The notes under the pieces are model-generated. The model had not been told where the DNA came from. It searched no databases and was given only the letters and a program-made list of their open reading frames with translations. Source: CF-39 sp035651155 (GTDB lineage: Bacteria; Chloroflexota; Limnocylindria; P2-11E). From it: a DNA stretch of 64,000 bases. Positions 57,486 to 64,000 of the stretch are shown one piece after another. Every line of letters starts with the position of its first letter. Within the stretch, counting starts at the first letter, position 1. The stretch covers positions 39,918 through 103,917 of the forward strand of contig DASRGG010000035.1 in the NCBI GenBank assembly GCA_035651155.1, in the 5' to 3' direction. The position numbers and the translations under genes were made by a program.

Positions 57486-58570
57486 GAGCCGGGCTCCCGC
57501 AGAGCGCGCCGCGATGCCGCGCGGCGCATGCGGATGCCGGTCGCCATCGCGGCCATGAATCCAACGAGCGCGATGGCCGTGCCGATCGCCCCGGCATCGC
57601 GCACGCCGGCGCGCTCGAGCGCGTCCCCGGCCACACGCAGCAGCACGGAGACCTCGAGGAGCGCGAGCGGCCCGTACAGGATCGGCCGGTACGCGATGGC
57701 GCCCCCGATGACCGCCGGGATCACGATCGGTCCGTGCGCGAAGATCATCGTGAGCGCGAAGCCGGCGAACAGCGCATGGACCATCGCGTCATAGCGCCAT
57801 CCCGTCGGGACGCCGTCGAAGCCGACCATGAAGAGCGCGCCGACGACGAGCCACGCGTACCCGAGCGGGAGCGCCGTCGCGATGAAGCGCGGCAGCTCGC
57901 GGGTCCGCGCCGTGGACGGAGGCCGATCGCGGAGCGCGAGCCACATCCCCAACACGAGCGCACCGGCGCCGGCGACGCGCATGCCGATCGTCAGATCGAC
58001 GAGCGTGAGCGCGACGCCCGCGAGGAGCGCGGTCGCGGCGAGCACGAGCACCGCCGTCGCCCTGCCCGACGGACGCAGCGCGCGCGCGAGCTCGAGCCGT
58101 TCCGCCGCGATCGTGAGGACGAGAAACGCCGACCACCACGGCATCGATCGGAACGCGGCCGCGCCCTGCCACCACAGCACCGCGCCGACGAGCCACGCGG
58201 CGGCGCCCGCGCTCATGACGACGATCGCCGTGCCGGGACTCGACGGCGCCCCCCTGACGGTGACCGCGAGGAACGCGGTGGCCGCGCCTGCGACGAGGAG
58301 GGCCGCGATCGGCGCGCCCGCGCCGACGAGGAGCGCGACGCCGGCCGCGGACGAGAGGATCGGCGCGAGATACGCCCAGGTGCGGCGCATCACGATGGCG
58401 CGCTCGAGGCCGATGAGCGTGCCGATGAAGCTCGAGACCATGAGCGCGCCGTGGTACGACGCCGTGTCACCCGGCGACCGGGGCGCGAGGCCGAGACGCG
58501 AGAGACCGCCCCAGCCCGCCGCGAGGAGCGCGAGCGCGGCCAGCGCGGCCACCCCGACGCGCGAGGTCAC
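57482..58570 (-). CDS. Polytopic membrane protein, NnrS-like
   Basis: The 362-residue protein has about twelve helices. Marks include YHGALMVSSFIGTLIGLERAI, MPWWSAFLVLTIAAERLELA and VHALFAGFALTMIFAHGPIVI, each shared with NnrS-type heme/copper proteins that relieve nitric oxide stress. Conserved His residues in helices could bind metal or heme. The start overlaps the hemerythrin stop (ATGA). The NO/oxygen theme agrees with the hemerythrin and YHS genes upstream. Confidence 0.65.
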   Translation of the reverse strand: MTSRVGVAALAALALLAAGWGGLSRLGLAPRSPGDTASYHGALMVSSFIGTLIGLERAIVMRRTWAYLAPILSSAAGVALLVGAGAPIAALLVAGAATAFLAVTVRGAPSSPGTAIVVMSAGAAAWLVGAVLWWQGAAAFRSMPWWSAFLVLTIAAERLELARALRPSGRATAVLVLAATALLAGVALTLVDLTIGMRVAGAGALVLGMWLALRDRPPSTARTRELPRFIATALPLGYAWLVVGALFMVGFDGVPTGWRYDAMVHALFAGFALTMIFAHGPIVIPAVIGGAIAYRPILYGPLALLEVSVLLRVAGDALERAGVRDAGAIGTAIALVGFMAAMATGIRMRRAASRRALREPGS

Positions 58571-59070
58571 GACATCGCGGCCTTCACACGCGCCGCCGCG
58601 CGCTCCATGCGAGCGATGAGATCCGCGCCCTCCTCGCTCGTGAGTTGGTCCTCGAGCAGCGGGAGGTAGATCTCTTCTTCCTTCGCGAAATGCGTTCGCA
58701 CGAGCGCGTACAGGCCATAGAGCACACGCCGCAGCGCGTCCTGGCGCGTGGCGTCCGGCTCGCCCGCGAAGTCCCGAAGGTTCGAGAGCTCCGCGATGAG
58801 GTCGACCACGGCGCCATGTTCTCTCGTCATCGTGGCCGTCGCACGCGCCGCGCCCATGATCTCCCCGACCCGGGGATAGAGGACCTCGTCCTCGGCCTGT
58901 GCGTGCGGGACGAGCTGATGCGCGAGGAACGTGTATGCGGCGTCGACCTCCTCCCGGAGCTTCACGCCGGGGATCCGCCCGACGCCGTCGGCGACGGCGC
59001 GGAGCCGCTCGACGTGCGGGAGGAGCTCGCGGTGCTCCTCACGCAGCGCGGCCAACGCGCCGGCCGTCAT
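58567..59070 (-). CDS. Hemerythrin-like (HHE) domain protein
   Basis: The 167-residue four-helix protein has HHE ligands: LREEHRELLPHVERL, HQLVPHAQAEDEVLYP and REHGAVVDL, plus RTHFAKEEEIYLPLLE. A di-iron centre binding oxygen or nitric oxide is expected. Overlaps DUF4342 and NnrS-like genes by four bases each. The operon promoter upstream of the YHS gene carries the dormancy-box pair. Confidence 0.88.
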   Translation of the reverse strand: MTAGALAALREEHRELLPHVERLRAVADGVGRIPGVKLREEVDAAYTFLAHQLVPHAQAEDEVLYPRVGEIMGAARATATMTREHGAVVDLIAELSNLRDFAGEPDATRQDALRRVLYGLYALVRTHFAKEEEIYLPLLEDQLTSEEGADLIARMERAAARVKAAMS

Positions 59071-59279
59071 GCGTCCGCCTCGGGCCTGCGCTCGACCTGC
59101 AGCGTGAAGTCCGCCGCCAGCGCCGCGATCGCGGCGATCGCCGCCCACACCGGGACGAGCGCCACGCCGACGAGACCCACCGCGAGCGGGACCTCGATGA
59201 TCGTCGTGCCTTTGGCGTCCTTCACGAGCACCCGGCGCACGCTCCCCTCGTGGATGAGCTGCTCGATCCTGGCGATCAC
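59067..59279 (-). CDS. DUF4342 protein
   Basis: The 70-residue protein fits DUF4342: a helix (IEQLIHEGSVRRVLVKDAKG), TTIIEVPLAVGLVGVALVPV and a hydrophobic helix AAIAAIAALAADFTLQVER. Function unknown. The GTG start follows a GAGAGGA Shine-Dalgarno 27 bases after the YHS stop. Confidence 0.75.
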   Translation of the reverse strand: MIARIEQLIHEGSVRRVLVKDAKGTTIIEVPLAVGLVGVALVPVWAAIAAIAALAADFTLQVERRPEADA

Positions 59280-59305
59280 CTTGTCGACGTCCTCTCGATC
59301 GCGAT

Positions 59306-59512
59306 CTACGGCTGGGTCCGGCCGGGCACCGCGTAGCGCAGTGGAGCATGCTCGAACCGCGCGCGGCAGACCGGCCCGCAGAACGCGTACTCGCGGCCCT
59401 CGAATTCGAGCGCGAGCGCATGATGGCTCGCCTCTTCGAGATCGACGACCGCGCCGCAGACGGGATCGACCTCGATTTCGGTCTCGCTCTCGATCGGGAT
59501 GTCATCGCTCAT
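59306..59512 (-). CDS. YHS-domain metal-binding protein (68 aa)
   Basis: The protein has EVDPVCGAVVDLEEASHHAL and REYAFCGPVCRARFEHAP, the two halves of a YHS/TRASH metal-binding motif with three Cys. It may sense or carry copper or iron. It leads the YHS-DUF4342-hemerythrin-NnrS operon. A GGAGGAGG Shine-Dalgarno is present, and TAGCCT upstream predicts a 20-base leader. Confidence 0.8.
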   Translation of the reverse strand: MSDDIPIESETEIEVDPVCGAVVDLEEASHHALALEFEGREYAFCGPVCRARFEHAPLRYAVPGRTQP

Positions 59513-59538
59513 GGTCTGCCTCCTCCGCGGACCGTCCG

Positions 59539-59633
59539 AGGCTAGCGCCGCGTGCCCGACAGCGCGAGGGTCCAACGTCGGTCCAAGCTACGGCCGTGCG
59601 GCACTTCGCGGGCCGACACCGGGGGCGCACGCT
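59539..59633. promoter_or_regulatory. Divergent promoters with shared dormancy-box-like pair (YHS operon / DksA gene)
   Basis: GGGTC-CAAC-GTCGG (59568-59581) and CGGCC-GTGC-GGCAC (59591-59604) are 23 bp apart. Minus strand: TAGCCT (59544-59539) sets a start at 59532, with the first box centred at -42.5. Plus strand: CACGCT (59628-59633) sets a start at 59640, next to the DksA ATG, with the second box at -42.5. Confidence 0.6.
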
Positions 59634-59640
59634 GCGACGC

Positions 59641-60015
59641 ATGGGTGCACCGAAGGAACGACTCCAGAGCCTGCTCACCGAGCTTCGCGCCAGGGCCAGC
59701 GCGGACAGCGCCGCGCTCGCGCGCGACGTCGAGGACAAGGGCGAGGACACCACCCCGTCGCAGCATCCCGCGGACGTGGCATCGGATCTGTACGCGCGAG
59801 AGGAGCTGCTCACCGAGCGCCTCGCGCTCGCGGCGGAGATCGAAGAGGTCGAGACCGCGCTCCATCGCCTCGCGATGGGCACGTACGGTCTCTGCATCGA
59901 CTGCGGCGCGTCGATCGACCAGGCGCGTCTCGACGCGCGCCCGCAGGCCGCGCGGTGCATCACGTGCCAGCGGCGTCTTGAGGAGCGACGAGCACGTTCG
60001 CGCGTGCGTGCGTGA
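59641..60015 (+). CDS. DksA/TraR-family zinc-finger regulator
   Basis: The 124-residue protein has a coiled-coil half (RLQSLLTELRARASADSAAL; EELLTERLALAAEIEEVETALHR) and the C4 zinc finger GLCIDCGASIDQARLDARP...CITCQRRLEE. DksA-type proteins bind RNA polymerase and tune stringent responses. The ATG is predicted at the transcript start. Its last 56 bases overlap the convergent USP 2 gene. Confidence 0.88.
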   Translation: MGAPKERLQSLLTELRARASADSAALARDVEDKGEDTTPSQHPADVASDLYAREELLTERLALAAEIEEVETALHRLAMGTYGLCIDCGASIDQARLDARPQAARCITCQRRLEERRARSRVRA

Positions 60016-60859
60016 GCACGCGCTCCGCGGTGCTGCCGAAGAAGAGCTGGCGCGGTCCCGCCGTGCCGCGCGTCCCCACGACGATCAGATCGGCGCCGAT
60101 CTCGGCCGCGCGGCGCAGGATCGTCTCGCCGACGTGCCCCCGCTCCTGACGCATCCGGGGATGCAGTCCGGGTGGCAGGAGCCGCATCTGCGCCTGTAGG
60201 GTCGCCGCGCCGCGGACCTCCTCGTCCTTCTCGACGTCGGTCCGCTCGCCGATCTCGTCCCAGTCGATCTCGTCCGCCTGCCAGGTGTGCACCGGAAGCA
60301 CGTGGAGCAGCTCGACCGTAACGCCGTCGCTCCGCGGCATCCGCCCCAACGCGATGAGCGCCGCGCGCGCCGAGGGCGATCCGTCGGTCGCCGCGAGGAC
60401 GCGGAGCGGGGCGATGATCCGTTCTCGCACGACGAGCACCGGGACGGGGCTCGCGATCGCGAGCGCGCGTGCGGTGCTGCCGAGGAGGATGCTCGACCAC
60501 GGACCACGTCCGCGCGAGCCGACGACGATGAGCGACGCGCTCTCGCGCTCCGCGAGGCGCAGCAGCGCGTCCACCGCGTCGTCGCCGTCGCAGACCGCGC
60601 CGCGCGCGCACACGCCCAGCGCCGTGAGACGCGCGACGCCGGCGTCGACGTCCGCCTGGGCGCGGGCGCGAGCGCTCGCGCTGATCCGCGTGGCCTTATC
60701 GTCGTCGCCCGGCCGGGTCGCCAGGAGAGACGGCGGCCGCGACGCGACGACGATCTCGTCGCGCGGACGGATCGGCAGGGCTCCCACGAAGGCGAGCGCG
60801 CGGTCCGATCCGCGAGAGCCGTCGACCGCGCAGATGATCCGGTAGTCGGCGCCGGTCAT
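59960..60859 (-). CDS. Tandem universal stress protein (USP 2)
   Basis: The 299-residue protein has two UspA domains: IICAVDGSRGSDRALAFVG with GSRGRGPWSSILLGS in the first, VLAATDGSPSARAAL with GTRGTAGPRQLFFGS in the second. Both ATP-binding motifs are kept. The ATG overlaps the stop of a 31-residue peptide gene (ATGA). It forms a unit with USP 3 and that peptide. Confidence 0.92.
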   Translation of the reverse strand: MTGADYRIICAVDGSRGSDRALAFVGALPIRPRDEIVVASRPPSLLATRPGDDDKATRISASARARAQADVDAGVARLTALGVCARGAVCDGDDAVDALLRLAERESASLIVVGSRGRGPWSSILLGSTARALAIASPVPVLVVRERIIAPLRVLAATDGSPSARAALIALGRMPRSDGVTVELLHVLPVHTWQADEIDWDEIGERTDVEKDEEVRGAATLQAQMRLLPPGLHPRMRQERGHVGETILRRAAEIGADLIVVGTRGTAGPRQLFFGSTAERVLTHARANVLVAPQDAAGT

Positions 60860-60951
60860 CGTCGGGCGATCACCTTCACGACCGCGGTGGCCGTGTCGTC
60901 GTGCGCCTCGTACGCTTCTTTCTTCTTGCCGTTCAGCTTGATGCCGAGCAT
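60856..60951 (-). CDS. 31-residue basic peptide between USP 3 and USP 2
   Basis: MLGIKLNGKKKEAYEAHDDT followed by ATAVVKVIARR. An AGGAGG Shine-Dalgarno lies seven bases upstream and the stop overlaps the USP 2 ATG, so it is very likely translated and coupled. No family recognised. The Lys-rich start and short length suggest a binding peptide or a translational leader. Confidence 0.6.
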   Translation of the reverse strand: MLGIKLNGKKKEAYEAHDDTATAVVKVIARR

Positions 60952-60967
60952 GTCGGTCCTCCTCGCT

Positions 60968-61777
60968 TCAGAATGCGGACGCGATGCGCACGGCCGCCGG
61001 CGACTCGACGGCGCGCGCGCGCGGCGGCGCCTTCGCGACGAGCACGGCGCAATGCGCGTGGCTCAGCACGTGGTCCACGGTGCTCCCGCGCAGCAGCCCG
61101 CCACCTTCGGCCTGTCCGCGTGAGCCGAGCACGATCATGTCGCTCGACGTCCGCAGCGCCCGCCGCAGGACCTCCTCGCCGATGTGGCCCCGCTCGACCG
61201 TTTCCCAGTCCGCGATGCGCTTTCCCAGCACGACGCGCGCGTGCGCCGCCACCGCGTCGCTCTGCCCGGGATCGTCCTCGGGCGCCATCACACGCAGGAG
61301 GCTGAGCCTCGCGGCCATCGGCAGAGGAAGACGCGCGAGGAGCTCGACCGCGGCGCGGGCGTCGTCCGATCCATCGATCGCGACGAGCACCCGACGGGGC
61401 GCCTCGCGGCGCGCACGGACGACCAGCACGGGCGTGACGCCGTCGCGCGCGAGCGCGCGCGCCACGCTCCCCAAGAGCCTCCCGCCCAGCTGCCCGAGGC
61501 CACGCGATCCCACCACGATGAGCTCCGATCCGCGCTCGAGCGCGACGGCCTCCGCGACCCGCGCCGGCGAGCCGCCGCGCATCGCCGTCGTCGTCGGCAC
61601 GTCACGGGCGGCGAAGCGCCAGCGGCGCCGCGCGAGGAGCGCGAACGATTCGCGCTCGCTCACCGTCGGCGATGTCACGACGGTGACCTCGTCCGCGCAC
61701 GACAAAGGCAGCGACAGCAGGAAATCCTCGGCGATCGCCGCCCCGCGGGAGCCGTCGGTCGCGAAGAGGATCCGCAC
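60968..61777 (-). CDS. Tandem universal stress protein (USP 3)
   Basis: The 269-residue protein has two UspA domains: ILFATDGSRGAAIAEDFLLS with GSRGLGQLGGRLLGS, and VLVAIDGSDDARAAVELLA with GSRGQAEGGGLLRGS. A GTG start at 61777 precedes VRILFATDG directly. It is first in the USP 3-peptide-USP 2 unit and diverges from the histidine kinase gene. Confidence 0.9.
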   Translation of the reverse strand: MRILFATDGSRGAAIAEDFLLSLPLSCADEVTVVTSPTVSERESFALLARRRWRFAARDVPTTTAMRGGSPARVAEAVALERGSELIVVGSRGLGQLGGRLLGSVARALARDGVTPVLVVRARREAPRRVLVAIDGSDDARAAVELLARLPLPMAARLSLLRVMAPEDDPGQSDAVAAHARVVLGKRIADWETVERGHIGEEVLRRALRTSSDMIVLGSRGQAEGGGLLRGSTVDHVLSHAHCAVLVAKAPPRARAVESPAAVRIASAF

Positions 61778-61862
61778 TCTCTGAGAGCATCGGCACGAAC
61801 GGGGCGGCGGTCTGTCCGGTGCCCCCCGCGGGCGGTCGGACCGCACGCCGGACGCGGCGGCG

Positions 61863-61927
61863 GGGTCGAACGGACCTCCAGATGAGGCCGTGCGGCGGAT
61901 TCCTGAGGGCCCCGGCCGGCCTACGTT
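61863..61927 (+). promoter_or_regulatory. Histidine-kinase operon promoter with tandem dormancy-box-like sites
   Basis: AGGCC-GTGC-GGCGG (61885-61898) is centred exactly 42.5 bases before the GTG at 61934. GGGTC-GAAC-GGACC (61863-61876) is centred 22 bp further up. TACGTT (61922-61927) is at -12 to -7, so the transcript should start at the GTG. This implies autoregulation of the two-component genes. Confidence 0.6.
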
Positions 61928-61933
61928 CTCAGC

Positions 61934-62632
61934 GTGGCCGGACAGGTCGCGGAGCTCGAGGCCTACAGAAGCGGCGCGCGCGCGCTCGCCTCGCGGATCA
62001 TCTCCGCCCAGGAGGCCGAGCGCGTCCGCGTGTCGCGAGAGCTCCATGACGACACCGGGCAGGCGCTGACGCTCATCCTCGTGCGCCTCCAGCTCATCGA
62101 GAACATGACCCGCGATCCCCACGTGCGCCGCGAGCTCGCCGAGCTGCGCGAGCTCGTCGTCGACACGCTCGACGGCGTGCGCCGGCTCGCCGTCCAGCTC
62201 GGCCCGAGCATCCTCGAGGACCTCGGTCTGCGCTCCGGCCTGGAGTGGCTGGCCGACCGCGTGCGCGAGGAGACCGGCATTCGGGTCGACCTCGATCTGC
62301 GCTGCGACGACGACCGCATCCCGCCGACCGTGGCCATCGCCGTCTTCCGCGTCGCGCAGGAAGCGCTCACGAACGTCGTCCGCCACGCGGGCGCGACCCG
62401 CATCGATCTTCGCCTCGACGATCGGGACGGCTCCCTCTTGCTGGAGGTCGTCGACAACGGCAATGGATTCGACGTGGCCGCGGCGCGCTCGCGGCCGACC
62501 GCGAGCGTCGGCCTGTTCGGCATGGCCGAACGGGTCGCGCTGGTCGGCGGCACCCTCGATATCCAGTCGCGCCAGGGCGCCGGCACGCGCGTCGAAGTGC
62601 GCGTGCCCGAGCGCGGGGAGGTTCCCACATGA
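61934..62632 (+). CDS. Soluble sensor histidine kinase, HisKA_3 type
   Basis: The 232-residue kinase has the HisKA_3 phosphoacceptor in EAERVRVSRELHDDTGQALT, an N-terminal coiled segment and an HATPase domain (AQEALTNVVRHAGAT N-box, VDNGNGFD, GLFGMAERVALVGG). It lacks membrane helices and any PAS or GAF sensor, with only ~30 residues before the HisKA_3 helix. The signal must come through another protein, or the sensor was lost. It overlaps the response regulator gene (ATGA). Confidence 0.9.
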   Translation: MAGQVAELEAYRSGARALASRIISAQEAERVRVSRELHDDTGQALTLILVRLQLIENMTRDPHVRRELAELRELVVDTLDGVRRLAVQLGPSILEDLGLRSGLEWLADRVREETGIRVDLDLRCDDDRIPPTVAIAVFRVAQEALTNVVRHAGATRIDLRLDDRDGSLLLEVVDNGNGFDVAAARSRPTASVGLFGMAERVALVGGTLDIQSRQGAGTRVEVRVPERGEVPT

Positions 62633-63258
62633 TCCGCATCGTGCTCGCGGACGACCATCAGATCCTTCTCGACGGCCTGCGGCGGCTCATCGACGCGACG
62701 GGCGACATGCAGGTCGTCGCGACCGCCACGGACGCGCCATCCGCGATCGAGGCGGCGCGCACGCACCGGCCCGATGTCCTCGTGCTCGACATCTCCATGC
62801 CGGGCGGCGGCGGCCTCGAGGTCGCGCGCCGGGTCCGCGAGATGGAGCTGCCCACCAAGATCGTGGTCCTCACGATGTACGCGGAGGATCGGTACGTGAT
62901 GGAGGCCGTGCGCCTCGGCGCCGCGGGCTACGTGCTGAAGCGCTCGGCGGACAAGGAGCTCATCGACGCGATCCGCTCGGTCGCCGCCGGCGAGGCGTAC
63001 CTCACACCGGCCGCGGTGCGCCTGCTCCTCGCCACCCAGCAGAGCGAGGCCGGACGTCCCGAGCCCGCCCTCTCGCCGCGCGAGCGCGAGGTCCTTCGGT
63101 TCACGGCGCGCGGCTTCTCCAATCTGGAGATCGCCGAGCGCCTCTTCGTCAGCCCGAAGACCGTGGACACGTACCGCTCGCGCATCATGGCCAAGCTCGA
63201 TCTGCACCGCCGGTCGGAGCTCGTGGACTACGCGCTCCGGCACGGCCTCCTCGAATGA
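62629..63258 (+). CDS. NarL/LuxR-family response regulator
   Basis: The 209-residue regulator has receiver residues Asp-Asp near position 8 (LADDHQILL), phosphoacceptor Asp in VLVLDISMPGGGG, Thr and Lys in VLTMYAE and VLKRSADKE. The LuxR-type HTH reads LSPREREVLRFTARGFSN, then LEIAERLFVSPKTVDTYRSR. It pairs with the upstream kinase. By family and neighbours it is the best candidate to bind the palindromes found at stress genes here. DosR has the same architecture, but the recognition helix differs at two DNA-contact positions. Confidence 0.92.
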   Translation: MIRIVLADDHQILLDGLRRLIDATGDMQVVATATDAPSAIEAARTHRPDVLVLDISMPGGGGLEVARRVREMELPTKIVVLTMYAEDRYVMEAVRLGAAGYVLKRSADKELIDAIRSVAAGEAYLTPAAVRLLLATQQSEAGRPEPALSPREREVLRFTARGFSNLEIAERLFVSPKTVDTYRSRIMAKLDLHRRSELVDYALRHGLLE

Positions 63259-63437
63259 AGCAGACGCACGCGGTCACGGACGAAGGGACGGTCTACTGCC
63301 CGCGGCAGCGCCGCGTCGTCGACGTCATGTGCTGCTACGGCTGCGGGAAGCTGGTGGAGATCGACCTCGATTCGCGGCGGCCGAAGGTCGTCTGCGCGGT
63401 CGAGGCGGTCGGCGAGCTCAGCGCCGCTGGGCGGTAG
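63255..63437 (+). CDS. Small four-cysteine zinc protein, paralogue of 44273-44467 (60 aa)
   Basis: The protein reads VYCPRQRRVVDVMCCYGCGKL and later VVC. The CP...C..CG.L...VVC pattern is shared with the 64-residue protein at 44273. Its ATG overlaps the response-regulator stop, so it belongs to the two-component operon. It may modulate the kinase or regulator, which is inference. Confidence 0.65.
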   Translation: MKQTHAVTDEGTVYCPRQRRVVDVMCCYGCGKLVEIDLDSRRPKVVCAVEAVGELSAAGR

Positions 63438-63573
63438 GGGTCTGCTCTTCATCGCCTCGCGTCGCGTCGAAGAAGACGCGCGCGCTCACGGTCCCGGCGA
63501 GGATCGCGAATGCGACGGCAACGCCCAGCCCGGCGAAGGCCAGGAGAACGGTGGCGAGATCGAGCTGCGGCAT
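63418..63573 (-). CDS. Small single-helix membrane protein (51 aa)
   Basis: MPQLDLATVLLAFAGLGVAV plus AFAILAGTVSARVFFDATRG gives one long hydrophobic segment and a charged tail (DEEQTPTAQRR). Function unknown. The ATG is 42.5 bases from the centre of a perfect dormancy-box-like palindrome and six bases after GAGCAT, so the transcript is probably leaderless. Overlaps the end of the zinc-protein gene by 20 bases on the other strand. Confidence 0.6.
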   Translation of the reverse strand: MPQLDLATVLLAFAGLGVAVAFAILAGTVSARVFFDATRGDEEQTPTAQRR

Positions 63574-63579
63574 CTGGCG

Positions 63580-63644
63580 ATGCTCCGGCTTCAGGCCGGG
63601 CACAGGTAGGGCCAAAAGTCCCTGAGGCCGCCGTCCGCCGTCAT
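63580..63644 (-). promoter_or_regulatory. Best-matching dormancy-box-like promoter in the window
   Basis: GGGCC-AAAA-GTCCC (63609-63622) matches all eight defined positions and extends to AGGGCC...GTCCCT. It is centred at -42.5 from the ATG at 63573. A weaker site with the GAC-N4-GAC core lies at 63631-63644, 22 bp upstream. GAGCAT (63585-63580) fills -12 to -7. Confidence 0.65.
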
Positions 63645-63696
63645 CTCGAAGCCGCGGCCCATCCATCGGACCCTCGGCGCGGGGCCTTCCCTGAGA

Positions 63697-63762
63697 GGGT
63701 CTGTCGGACCGCCGGTTTGGTACGAGCGGCCCTGTCGGCGGCCAGGGCGCTGACCGCACAGT
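63697..63762 (+). promoter_or_regulatory. DoxX-gene promoter with tandem dormancy-box-like sites
   Basis: GGGTC-TGTC-GGACC (63697-63710) and GGTAC-GAGC-GGCCC (63719-63732) are 22 bp apart, centre to centre. CACAGT (63757-63762) predicts a start at about 63769, placing the proximal box at about -43.5. The Shine-Dalgarno AAGGAGGTCA follows. Confidence 0.55.
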
Positions 63763-63784
63763 GCCTGTCGAAGGAGGTCACGAA

Positions 63785-64000
63785 ATGGCCGCTACGAAGC
63801 TGGGAAAGGGCACGGTCATCGAGGACCCGCCCATCGCACGATTCCTCTTCTCCGACACACGCATGGCACTCGTCTGGCTTCTCCTTCGCGTCTACGTCGG
63901 GTGGGCCTGGCTGGAGGCCGGCTGGCACAAGGTGATCGACACCGGCGCCGCGACGAACTACATCTACGACGGCGCGGGCATCCTGGCGTTCTGGAAGCGC
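63785..64000 (+). CDS. DoxX-like membrane protein, N-terminal part (cut by window edge)
   Basis: The first 72 residues are present: a hydrophilic start (TKLGKGTVIEDPPIARFLFS) and a membrane segment ALVWLLLRVYVGWAWLEAGW followed by HKVID. The WLxAGWHK pattern is that of DoxX/DoxD-type proteins (terminal-oxidase or thiosulfate:quinone subunits). The ATG has a perfect Shine-Dalgarno (AAGGAGGTCA). It runs off the right edge. The box pair upstream places it in the stress regulon. Confidence 0.75.
   Translation, partial: MAATKLGKGTVIEDPPIARFLFSDTRMALVWLLLRVYVGWAWLEAGWHKVIDTGAATNYIYDGAGILAFWKR

Noticed and set aside
61812..61825. GGGGC-ACCG-GACAG as a dormancy box for USP 3
   Set aside because: It matches 6 of 8 positions but lies at about -39.5 to -41.5 with a poor -10; not convincing without TSS data.
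1..64000. CRISPR array, prophage or rRNA operon
   Set aside because: I saw no regularly spaced repeats, phage structural genes or rRNA-like sequence. The only mobile element is the group II intron; the HNH gene alone does not prove a phage.

Overview
The window is GC-rich (roughly 70%), gene-dense bacterial DNA. Genes sit in long same-strand runs with many 4-base ATGA start/stop overlaps. Many promoters look leaderless: a TANNNT or NANNNT -10 element lies 7-12 bases before an ATG or GTG. This layout, with CxxC zinc-ribbon proteins, a PuuD-type urate oxidase and many universal stress proteins, suggests an uncultivated Chloroflexota-like organism. A high-GC actinobacterium cannot be excluded, because no rRNA or marker phylogeny is available here.

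Bases 1-8423 form a purine-degradation island. It has the start of a xanthine dehydrogenase FAD subunit, split from its promoter by a small group II intron whose protein has lost its reverse-transcriptase domain. It also has a guanine-deaminase-type amidohydrolase, allantoate amidohydrolase, allantoinase, a DUF3830 protein, HIU hydrolase, OHCU decarboxylase and PuuD. Bases 8434-20213 hold the pyrimidine biosynthesis run (pyrR-pyrB-pyrC, then carA-phzF-carB-VOC-pyrK-pyrD). A PyrR-binding RNA element lies before pyrR and a tandem ArgR operator before carA.

Bases 20214-44182 are mixed: an M23 peptidase, glycogen synthase with a GalT-like partner, a membrane Ser/Thr kinase, a subtilisin, an alkyltransferase overlapping a PIG-L deacetylase, a tandem HNH gene with a frameshift, tRNA-Gly(CCC), a GbsR/MarR-ABC exporter operon, a trans-3-hydroxyproline dehydratase, a TerC protein with a coupled 33-residue peptide, a P-type ATPase and malic enzyme. 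Bases 44526-50507 carry an isochorismatase/LLM/alpha-beta-hydrolase/ABC-importer operon resembling a nitrogen-compound scavenging pathway.

Bases 50814-64000 look like one stress regulon: a split pyruvate:ferredoxin oxidoreductase with an embedded CBS-pair protein, three tandem universal stress proteins, a hemerythrin, a YHS protein, DUF4342, an NnrS-like membrane protein, a DksA-type regulator, small zinc proteins, a DoxX protein and a two-component pair (soluble HisKA_3 kinase and NarL/LuxR regulator). Reading the intergenic regions by eye, I find a recurring imperfect palindrome (about GGGNC-N4-GNCCC). It is usually paired at 22-24 bp and centred at about -42.5 from predicted start sites of at least seven promoters. 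The motif and spacing resemble the DosR/DevR dormancy box of mycobacteria. This is the most interesting system in the window.
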